A stretch of DNA of 19,285 nucleotides, from NCBI GenBank assembly GCA_022785155.1, contig JALFRH010000214.1:1-19285 (forward strand). Direction: 5' to 3'. The DNA comes from Spirochaetales bacterium (GTDB lineage Bacteria; Spirochaetota; Spirochaetia; Sphaerochaetales; Sphaerochaetaceae). The position numbers were made by a program, and so were the translations under genes. Of this stretch, positions 7,323 through 13,571 are shown in pieces. The notes beneath the pieces were generated by a model that saw only the letters and a program-made list of their open reading frames with translations, made no database searches and was not told the origin of the DNA. The stretch's first letter is position 1; each line of letters begins with the position of its first letter.

Positions 7323-7654
7323 TACTCAGCCTCCAGCTCCTTTAGTCTATTGTTGCAGAACTCCATGGTAGCTCTTTCCAAGAGTTTGAACATTTGGTTT
7401 ATTTTCCTGCCTTTGTCTGTAAGAAAAGCCTTGCCTCCTCCCTTTCCTCCTGTAGATCTCTCTACAAGGGCAAAGCCAAAACCCTTTTCGCTGTCCCTGA
7501 TCATTTTCCAGGCTTTGGAGTATGAAAGGCCCATGTTGAGAGATGCAGCGGCGACGGAGCCACACTTATCGATGTTGTCCAATAGTTCCGACACTCCTGG
7601 CCCAAAAAACCAGAAATCATCCTCTCCCAGCTTGATCTTGATCTTTGTGTCCAT
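7289..7654 (-). CDS. ModE-like winged-helix regulator without molybdate-binding domains
   Basis: The 121-residue protein matches the N-terminal DNA-binding domain of ModE: FGPGVSELLDNIDKCGS, then AAASLNMGLSYSKAWKMI as the helix-turn-helix, then the wing motif GGKGGGKAFLT. The two C-terminal molbindin domains of full ModE (about 260 residues) are absent, so any metal sensing must lie in this short protein or in a partner. The ATG at 7654 is preceded by GGAGG with 5 bases spacing. It is transcribed away from the permease-ATPase genes and overlaps the methyltransferase gene by 34 bases. A perfect inverted repeat in the shared promoter region is its likely operator. By family, it probably controls molybdate or tungstate uptake or enzymes that use them; repressor or activator is not decided. 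Confidence 0.85.
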   Translation of the reverse strand: MDTKIKIKLGEDDFWFFGPGVSELLDNIDKCGSVAAASLNMGLSYSKAWKMIRDSEKGFGFALVERSTGGKGGGKAFLTDKGRKINQMFKLLERATMEFCNNRLKELEAEYWKTDGGTVEK

Positions 7655-7696
7655 TTCCACCTCCCATCTATGGTAGCATGAAACAGTATTGGATAT

Positions 7697-7720
7697 GGAA
7701 TTGTTTGTAAAAACAATACC
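7697..7720. promoter_or_regulatory. 18-bp perfect inverted repeat in the ModE-like/permease divergent promoter
   Basis: ATTGTTT (7700-7706) and AAACAAT (7711-7717) are perfect arms around GTAA; GG and CC flank them at 7697-7698 and 7719-7720 after one mismatch. It sits just upstream of the permease -35 box and within the likely promoter of the ModE-like gene. It does not match the E. coli ModE box. Confidence 0.65.
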
Positions 7721-7721
7721 A

Positions 7722-7750
7722 TTGTGTCCCAAAGGTTTCTATGTTAGAAT
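7722..7750 (+). promoter_or_regulatory. Promoter of the permease-ATPase operon
   Basis: TTGTGT (7722-7727) and TAGAAT (7745-7750) are 17 bases apart, with an extended -10 TG at 7742-7743. Transcription would start near 7757, leaving a very short leader, so no riboswitch fits between promoter and gene. Confidence 0.5.
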
Positions 7751-7772
7751 CCATTTTATTATGAAAAGAGTA

Positions 7773-8810
7773 ATGGATGGAAGGAAAAGTCATAGAATAG
7801 GAATGCTTGTTCTACCTGTTGCATTTTTCGTTGTATTCGCCCTCTCTTTTCTTGTAGGAAGGTATCCTGTAAGCCCTATAACTGCGTTGAAGATTCTCTT
7901 TTCAAAAGTATTGTCTTTCTTTTCCATGGGTAGACTATCTCTCTCTGGATGGACAGGAAGCGAAGAGGCTGTGGTTGTAAACATCAGATTCCCTCGTATT
8001 GCAGCTGCATCCCTTATTGGAGCGGCTCTTTCTGTATCTGGAGCCAGCTACCAGGGAATATTCCGCAACCCCATGGTTTCCCCGGATCTCTTGGGAGCCT
8101 CCACAGGTGCAGGCTTCGGTGCCGCCCTTGCAATTCTGCTTGGTGGAGGATATTTCTCCATTGCCCTTTCTTCATTCTCCTTCGGTATCGTGGCTGTATT
8201 TCTTGCTGTAATCGTGGCAAAGAAAAGCAGGATAGATTCCACTCTCTCCCTGGTGTTGGCCGGAGTTATGATCAGCTCCCTGTTCTCCAGCGGCACAAGC
8301 CTTGTAAAGCTTATGGCTGACACACAGGATCAGCTTCCAGCCATTACATATTGGCTTATGGGATCCTTGGCTTCAGTGAAGATGAAGGACTTTGTCTTCG
8401 CCTTATTCCCCATAGTACTGGGCTTGATTCCCATACTCCTTCTCAGATGGCGTATTAATCTCCTTACCCTTAATGAAGACGAAGCCAAGAGTATGGGGAT
8501 AGAAGTCAAGAAAATAAGAATGATAGTAATCATTTCATCCACTCTTATGACAGCAGGCTCTGTGGCCATAAGCGGCATGATAGGGTGGGTAGGCTTGGTG
8601 ATCCCTCATTTCTCTAGGCTTATTTTCGGTGATGATTATTCCTATACTCTTCCCACTTCATCTTTATTGGGGGCCACCTTCATGCTCCTTGTGGATGATC
8701 TGGCCCGTATTATTTCCACAGCTGAAATTCCACTGGGAATACTGACTTCATTTGTAGGTGCACCTGTTTTTTTGTACCTGATAATAAGGGGAGGAAGAAA
8801 TGAAGCTTAG
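7773..8810 (+). CDS. BtuC/FecCD-family ABC importer permease, probably molybdate/tungstate
   Basis: This inner-membrane permease is about 345 residues of mostly hydrophobic helices (family: about ten). Family motifs include FRNPMVSPDLLGASTGAGFG, GWVGLVIPHFSRLIFG and the C-terminal EIPLGILTSFVGAPVFLYLI. Members import Fe-siderophores, haem, cobalamin, or molybdate/tungstate (MolB type). The divergent ModE-like regulator favours molybdate or tungstate; this is inference from context. The start is uncertain: ATG 7773 allows a 16-base leader from the predicted promoter and has a weak AAAGAG before it, ATG 7761 would be almost leaderless, and ATG 7803 is also in frame. The gene overlaps the ATPase gene by 11 bases. 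No periplasmic binding protein gene is in the window; it must lie elsewhere or be shared. Confidence 0.9.
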   Translation: MDGRKSHRIGMLVLPVAFFVVFALSFLVGRYPVSPITALKILFSKVLSFFSMGRLSLSGWTGSEEAVVVNIRFPRIAAASLIGAALSVSGASYQGIFRNPMVSPDLLGASTGAGFGAALAILLGGGYFSIALSSFSFGIVAVFLAVIVAKKSRIDSTLSLVLAGVMISSLFSSGTSLVKLMADTQDQLPAITYWLMGSLASVKMKDFVFALFPIVLGLIPILLLRWRINLLTLNEDEAKSMGIEVKKIRMIVIISSTLMTAGSVAISGMIGWVGLVIPHFSRLIFGDDYSYTLPTSSLLGATFMLLVDDLARIISTAEIPLGILTSFVGAPVFLYLIIRGGRNEA

Positions 8811-9951
8811 TATAGAGGATCTGTCTTTCAGCTATGGAGAAAACAAAGTATTGAAGAATGTCTCCTTTTCTTCCTTCGGTGGAGAGGCAATTGCCGTACT
8901 GGGCCCCAATGGGGTGGGAAAGAGTACCTTCTTCAAGTGTATCCTGGGTTTTCTTCCCTTCAAAAGGGGAAAGATCGAAATAGACGGAAGGGATGTAGCC
9001 AAGATGAGCGGCAAAGAGCTTTCCAGGTACATTGCATATATTCCCCAGTCCTCAAGTCCTGTATTCAACCATAGTGTTCTTGACAGCGTATCCATGGGGC
9101 TCACAAACCAAATGGGTCTTTTCTCTGTTCCTGGGGAGAAGGAAAGGGCCAAGGCCATGAATGCCCTGGAAAGGCTTGGAATAGATAAACTGGCGGAAAG
9201 GGGATGCATGAATATATCGGGAGGCGAGAGGCAGTTGATGCTTATTGCCAGGGCCATGGTACAGGACGCTAAGATCATTGTAATGGATGAGCCTACTTCC
9301 AGCCTGGATTATGGAAACTCCTATAGGGTCATGGAAACTATAATGTCCCTTACGAAGGAGGGATATACCATTCTTTTCAGCACCCATGATCCGGATTTCG
9401 CCATGCGTTATTCAAATAGAGTCATTGCCTTCTATGGAGGTGAAATAATAAGGGATGGTGATCCTGGGACAGTCCTGACTTCAGATGTGCTGTCAACGCT
9501 ATATTCCATAAATGTAGCCATCAGAAGTGTACGGGTAAGGGAAAAGGAGTACTCTGTCTGTATTCCTACAGGCCACGATACTACAGATAGCGCAGGCTGC
9601 GTAGTCTTCAAAGATAATGAAGTCCTCCTTGTATCCTTTTCCAAGAGAGTTGGTTTTCCCAAAGGCCACAAAGAGAAAGGTGAGACCATGGAAGAGACGG
9701 CCTTAAGGGAAACCTTTGAAGAGACAGGAATAAGGGCCGAGATCATTGACCACACCCCCTTTACCGTTCCCTCTGTCCGCCCCGGTGACCAGAGGAACGT
9801 CTATTTCTACAAAGCCAAATATGTTTCAGGAGATGCCGTAGGGGACAAGGGGGAAGTCGATAAAGCCTTCTGGGTGGAAAAGGAGAGAGTGTTGGAGCTC
9901 CTTTCCTTTGATAGGGACAAGGAAATGTTTCTCTCTTTGACAAAGTGTTAG
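8800..9951 (+). CDS. ABC importer ATPase fused to a C-terminal Nudix hydrolase
   Basis: Residues 1-~245 are a complete BtuD/FepC-like ATPase: Walker A GPNGVGKS (35-42), Q-loop IPQ (81-83), signature ISGGE (139-143), Walker B IIVMDEP (159-165) and switch His H196. Residues ~252-383 form a Nudix domain, with the strand AGCVVFKDNEVLLVS (265-279) and a full Nudix box from G289 to I311 (G-x5-E-x7-RE-x2-EE-x-G-I, R303, E304, E307, E308). It resembles the diadenosine-polyphosphate type (GFPKGH). The frame is continuous with no sign of an assembly join. The ATP site should power the neighbouring permease; the Nudix domain should cleave a nucleoside-diphosphate-linked compound, which one is unknown. 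The start overlaps the permease stop by 11 bases, so the two are coupled. An ATPase of this family normally ends near residue 255. Confidence 0.92.
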   Translation: MKLSIEDLSFSYGENKVLKNVSFSSFGGEAIAVLGPNGVGKSTFFKCILGFLPFKRGKIEIDGRDVAKMSGKELSRYIAYIPQSSSPVFNHSVLDSVSMGLTNQMGLFSVPGEKERAKAMNALERLGIDKLAERGCMNISGGERQLMLIARAMVQDAKIIVMDEPTSSLDYGNSYRVMETIMSLTKEGYTILFSTHDPDFAMRYSNRVIAFYGGEIIRDGDPGTVLTSDVLSTLYSINVAIRSVRVREKEYSVCIPTGHDTTDSAGCVVFKDNEVLLVSFSKRVGFPKGHKEKGETMEETALRETFEETGIRAEIIDHTPFTVPSVRPGDQRNVYFYKAKYVSGDAVGDKGEVDKAFWVEKERVLELLSFDRDKEMFLSLTKC

Positions 9952-9993
9952 ACTCTCTTCTTCTACTGTGCTACAAAGATTAGGAGGAACAAA

Positions 9994-10515
9994 ATGCTTA
10001 TAAGAACATATGAAGACAGAGACAGGGAAAGGGTGGAGGAGATCTGCGTCATAACAGACAATAGCCATCTGGAAAGAAATCTTCTCTTTACCCTATATTG
10101 CCACTACTACATAGATTATGAGAAGGAAAACTGCTTTGTGGCGGAAGAGGACGGAAAGGTGGTGGGGTATATCATCTCCGCAAAAGACAACAAAGTATGG
10201 AAAGATAGATTTACTTCCATTCTTGATTCCTCCACTCCGGAAATAAGGGAAAAGGGCCTGGAGTCCATATCAGGATACCTTCCTTTCTATGCCCAATATC
10301 CTGCCCATCTCCATATAGATATAGATCCGGATTACCAAAGAATGGGAATAGGACATAGATTGATGGATGCCCTTCTGGCACACTATAAAAACCAGGGGGT
10401 CGAGGGTGTAATGCTGGGAGTGGATCCCAATAACACAAAGGGCGTTTCCTTCTATAAAAAATATGGCTTTGTTCCTTTGGACCAAAGCGGTGTATGGTGG
10501 GGAACAAAGCTCTGA
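9994..10515 (+). CDS. GNAT-family N-acetyltransferase
   Basis: This 173-residue cytosolic protein has the acetyl-CoA loop QRMGIGH preceded by the strand HLHIDIDPDY, and a C-terminal GVSFYKKYGFVPL, both typical of GNAT enzymes. The acceptor substrate (amino group of a protein, peptide or small molecule) cannot be read from sequence. The start is well set by AGGAGG 8-13 bases upstream of ATG 9994. It follows the ATPase-Nudix gene by 42 bases on the same strand with no clear terminator between, so it probably belongs to the same transcript. It converges on the CDF gene with only 18 bases between the stops. Confidence 0.9.
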   Translation: MLIRTYEDRDRERVEEICVITDNSHLERNLLFTLYCHYYIDYEKENCFVAEEDGKVVGYIISAKDNKVWKDRFTSILDSSTPEIREKGLESISGYLPFYAQYPAHLHIDIDPDYQRMGIGHRLMDALLAHYKNQGVEGVMLGVDPNNTKGVSFYKKYGFVPLDQSGVWWGTKL

Positions 10516-10533
10516 TATAGGTGGAAAGACCTG

Positions 10534-11655
10534 CTAGGATGAGTAATCCAGGTCGATGTTGAACTCCACCTTGTATCCTTCGAATTCCTTCTCCAAGGCT
10601 GATGTCATACCTTTTTTGAACTTGTTGTAGTCTTTTATCGAGAAGTCCACAACTACATCAAACTCGATTTTCTTCTCTTGGAAGTGGACATGGAAACCAT
10701 GGATTCCTATTACGTCGGATGAAATCATCTGCATTGTCTTAAGGGTCTTGTCACGCATCATGATTACCGTTGGATCATCCTGGTTTGTTGCATTCATTCC
10801 GAAGGTGAAGTCAATGCCCATTTCCTCTTTTATCTTCTCTTTTGCCTTCATCATTGCTTCATAGACGCTTTCAGCAGTTGCTGTAAATGGAACTTCCACA
10901 TCAATGGTTCCTACAGCGGAATCAGGGCCATAAGCATGGATTCTTATATCATATCCTCCGCTGAGGGGAGGGAAGGAAGCGATGATGGTCCTTATCTTTT
11001 CCAGGTCCTCTTTCTTTGGTCTCTCTCCAAGAATTGAATCAGATGTGGAGAGTATTGAAGATATTCCGTTCCACATAATGAAAAGGGATACCAAGAGACC
11101 TGCCCAGCCATCGATGGGGAAGGTGGTGAAACGGGAGACGAAGGCTGCGATTATTGTTACAAGGGAAGTAAGGACATCTGACAAGGCATCGGCTCCACTT
11201 GCTGTAAGGGCCTCGGATCCTGTCTCTTTCCCCACTTTTGTATTCATACGCCATAGCCATATCTTCACAAGGACAGTAAAGGACAATACGCCTATCATCA
11301 GCATGGATACGGACATATCGTGGGGATTCTCAATGGCTTCAATGCTTCCTTTGAAAAAAGAGAAACCTGTCATGAGAATCAAAAACCCCACCAGAAGGGC
11401 TGAAAGATACTCTATTCTTCCATATCCAAGAGGATGCTCCTTTGTAGGGCGCTTCTTACTGAACCTATATCCAATCAGTGTGACCAATGAGGAAAGGCTG
11501 TCCGTGGCATTGTTTGCACCGTCGGAGATGACGGCTACGGAACCGGAGAGGTAACCGATTACAATCTTCACCCCTCCAAGAGCTATATTTACACCTATTC
11601 CCGTGTTGGCGGCATTTTTAATTTTTTTAGATCTTGTCAATTCTTCTTCAACCAT
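10534..11655 (-). CDS. Cation diffusion facilitator (CDF) exporter, probably Mn2+
   Basis: This proton-driven metal exporter of the inner membrane has 373 residues and about six membrane helices in the first 220, then a cytoplasmic domain and an extra ~75-residue C-terminal domain that also looks like the CDF dimerisation fold. Metal-site residues are N48-xxx-D52 (DGANNATD) and D156-xxx-D160 (ADALSD). Zn-type CDFs have H/D-xxx-D and H-xxx-D; N-xxx-D with D-xxx-D is the Mn-type pattern, so Mn2+ (or Fe2+) export is the best guess. The start is doubtful: ATG 11655 lies 15 bases after GGGAGG, while an in-frame ATT at 11664 lies at ideal spacing. The CDF gene follows the broken TetR gene on the same strand, with a palindrome and a promoter in the 77-base gap. 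Confidence 0.92.
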   Translation of the reverse strand: MVEEELTRSKKIKNAANTGIGVNIALGGVKIVIGYLSGSVAVISDGANNATDSLSSLVTLIGYRFSKKRPTKEHPLGYGRIEYLSALLVGFLILMTGFSFFKGSIEAIENPHDMSVSMLMIGVLSFTVLVKIWLWRMNTKVGKETGSEALTASGADALSDVLTSLVTIIAAFVSRFTTFPIDGWAGLLVSLFIMWNGISSILSTSDSILGERPKKEDLEKIRTIIASFPPLSGGYDIRIHAYGPDSAVGTIDVEVPFTATAESVYEAMMKAKEKIKEEMGIDFTFGMNATNQDDPTVIMMRDKTLKTMQMISSDVIGIHGFHVHFQEKKIEFDVVVDFSIKDYNKFKKGMTSALEKEFEGYKVEFNIDLDYSS

Positions 11656-11716
11656 AGGGGCAATTCTATTCCTCCCAATGGCAATAGGCAATATTCAAGG
11701 GCAATAAATATGAAAA

Positions 11717-11744
11717 ATTAGAATAGACAAACTCTGATGGTAAA
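11717..11744 (-). promoter_or_regulatory. Candidate promoter of the CDF gene
   Basis: On the minus strand TTTACC (11744-11739) and TCTAAT (11722-11717) are 16 bases apart, with start near 11710. A copy of the half-site TTGTCTA (11730-11724) lies in the spacer. Confidence 0.4.
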
Positions 11745-11752
11745 AAGAATTA

Positions 11753-11766
11753 TTAGACAAGTCTAA
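11753..11766. promoter_or_regulatory. Palindrome TTAGAC-AA-GTCTAA upstream of the CDF gene
   Basis: This is a perfect 14-bp inverted repeat 8 bases before the putative -35 box and 2 bases past the stop of the broken TetR gene. The half-site TAGACAA recurs exactly 30 bases away at 11724-11730. The TTAG...CTAA ends resemble sites of DtxR/MntR-type metal regulators, a resemblance only. Confidence 0.5.
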
Positions 11767-11768
11767 CT

Positions 11769-12172
11769 TTATTTCGCTTTTGCCTTCCGCCGTGACGTCA
11801 ATAACAATATAAGTCCTGTTCCCAATAGAATATGACCTATTCCAGCAATCCCTGAAATATAGGCGTCCAAGGCGGAGGAGAGAGGAAGGCCGATTACTTC
11901 CAAGGTTCTCCTGAGAAGCATCATGAATACGGAGAGGGCTGAAACAAAGCCCTCCGGCTTTTTCAAGTTCCCGATAGTCTCATTCCATATGGAGGATATG
12001 GTGGCGATGATCAAAGATTCTTTATCAGGGGAATAGTTGTAGAGAGTGCCCAGGGCCACTGAGGATGCCGAGGATATTTCCCTCATTCCTATTTTCTCCA
12101 GAGACCCTTGCTACGGGCTTCTTTCTTTGCGTTTTCAAGAATCTTTTCCTTGGTCGTTATGGCTTTCTTCAT
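11769..12172 (-). pseudogene. TetR/AcrR-type regulator broken by a frameshift
   Basis: Two overlapping minus-strand frames together make one regulator. Frame one starts at ATG 12172 with MKKAITTKEKILENAKKE, a classic TetR helix 1, and runs into a stop after ...ARSKGLWRK. Frame two carries on as EKIGMREISSASSVALGTLYNYSPDKE, the helix-turn-helix and its end. Removing two bases of the CTCT near 12102-12105 joins them as SKG-L-EKIGMREI with exact TetR spacing. The repaired product would be 133 residues, short for TetR (about 190), and its end holds a hydrophobic stretch (GIAGIGHILLGTGLILLLTS) followed by basic residues, which looks like a membrane anchor. This could be a true pseudogene, programmed or phase-variable, or a sequencing error. 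Confidence 0.75.
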
Positions 12173-12175
12173 AAT

Positions 12176-12190
12176 ATGAACAACGTTCAT
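12176..12190. promoter_or_regulatory. Inverted repeat ATGAAC-aac-GTTCAT before the TetR-type gene
   Basis: Perfect 6-bp arms with a 3-base spacer lie 3 bases upstream of the TetR-type start and in the 111-base gap shared with the divergent ROK gene. The position suits an autoregulatory TetR operator. A second short palindrome, AAAAAG-AA-CTTTTT, is at 12230-12243. Confidence 0.5.
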
Positions 12191-12283
12191 TTTAAGAAGA
12201 ATTCTCAAGGGAAAGATGGCTCATTCTTCAAAAAGAACTTTTTCTTCAGTACCTATTCTTTTATAATGGCCTTGAGGCCAGCT

Positions 12284-13507
12284 ATGTCGGAAATAAAGGG
12301 AAACAACCTTCCTAGGATTAAAGTCACTAATCAGGCATTGATCAGGGAAGCAATATATAAATTCGGTCCAATTTCAAGATTGGATATAACAAAGCTTCTG
12401 GATCTTACGTTTCCTACCATCACCACCAATATTTCTTTGATGTTGGAAGATGGACTTCTTGTTGAAAAGTGTGATGACTCCTCTTCCTCCGGTCGGGGAA
12501 GAAAGACTATGCTGGTGGACATCAACCCGAAATCCAGATTGTTCATGGGAATCGAAATGAGACGGCACGCCTCCTATGCGGTCATAGTGGATCTAAAGGG
12601 AAACTTGATATCCCAAAAGAGCGTCAAGCGTTTTCATGACGACTATGAGGGCTCCTTGGAGGAAGCCTGCAGCTTGGCTTTGGTCCTATTGGAGGAAAGC
12701 GGTATGACTTGGAATGACATCACCGGCTTGGGCTTTTGTCTTCCAGGTATCGTGGACTCGAAAAACGGAGTCTTGGCAATACACCCAAGGTTCAAATGGA
12801 AGGGAAGGAATACAAAGGAAGACGTAAGGAGGGCCACAGGATATAACGGCCTTATTACAGTAGTGAACAATACTTGTGCAAGGGTATACGGAGCCAGCCT
12901 CTTCAACAGCTCCGTGTTCATGGGAGCCGACCATGCTGCATATATGTATGCTGGAACCGGTATAAAGTGTCCTCTGGTATTCTCATTGAAAAACCACTTC
13001 GGCTCCATTGTAGGGGAAGGGGAAGTGGGGCATATGGTGGTCAATGTCTCCGGTCCTTTATGTGAATGTGGGAACCATGGGTGCCTTGAGTCATATGCAA
13101 GTGAAAATGCAATACTGAGGGAAGCGGACAGAATGGCGGTGGAGCATAAAAGCCCCTTGCTCTACTCTCTATATTCAGACCATAGACTTGAGATAAAAGA
13201 TGTTTTATATGGCATGGACATGGGGGACCGGGAGTGCATAAGAATCGTGACCGAGGCCTTGGATTATCTATCCCTTGCCATAGCAAATGTAAACAATTTC
13301 GTAAAACCGGATTGTGTGGTTGTGGAGTGCAAGCTCTTTGAAAGGGAAGAGAACAAGAAAATATTCGAAATGGCATTGAAGAGGAATCTCTCATGGAACT
13401 CCATCCTCGATTACAATCTCTCCTATGTAAAGTGTGACGAGTTCAATGGAGCTCTTGGTTCCTCAGCTGCCGCCATAAGAGAGAACCTTCAGCTCTTTAT
13501 GGAATAG
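12284..13507 (+). CDS. ROK-family transcriptional repressor, copy 1
   Basis: The 407-residue protein has an N-terminal winged helix (~17-60: GPISRLDITKLLDLTFPTITTNI) and a ROK domain like Mlc/NagC/XylR. The structural zinc site is intact (H250 and CECGNHGC with C260, C262, C267). Kinase residues are lost: the Asp of the usual ND motif is Asn (VNNT, 195-196) and the N-terminal phosphate loop is MGIEMRRHAS, so this should be a sugar-responsive regulator and not a kinase. I chose ATG 12284, with GAGG 6 bases upstream, because it gives the same N-terminus and length as copy 2 downstream. A longer in-frame start at 12266 and a still longer frame from 12065 exist but lack support. Lnt follows after 64 bases, so they may be co-transcribed. 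Confidence 0.9.
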   Translation: MSEIKGNNLPRIKVTNQALIREAIYKFGPISRLDITKLLDLTFPTITTNISLMLEDGLLVEKCDDSSSSGRGRKTMLVDINPKSRLFMGIEMRRHASYAVIVDLKGNLISQKSVKRFHDDYEGSLEEACSLALVLLEESGMTWNDITGLGFCLPGIVDSKNGVLAIHPRFKWKGRNTKEDVRRATGYNGLITVVNNTCARVYGASLFNSSVFMGADHAAYMYAGTGIKCPLVFSLKNHFGSIVGEGEVGHMVVNVSGPLCECGNHGCLESYASENAILREADRMAVEHKSPLLYSLYSDHRLEIKDVLYGMDMGDRECIRIVTEALDYLSLAIANVNNFVKPDCVVVECKLFEREENKKIFEMALKRNLSWNSILDYNLSYVKCDEFNGALGSSAAAIRENLQLFME

Positions 13508-13571
13508 AAAACACTATTTCCACATACAAAACCCATGTTGGTGAAATAGAGTAATATGGGAGGTAAGTGTC

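Noticed and set aside
6930..7676. Plus-strand frame of 248 codons
   Set aside because: It is antisense to both the methyltransferase and the ModE-like gene, which carry clear motifs and ribosome binding sites.
7751..7772. Molybdenum-cofactor riboswitch before the permease gene
   Set aside because: The predicted leader is only about 16 bases, far too short for a riboswitch.
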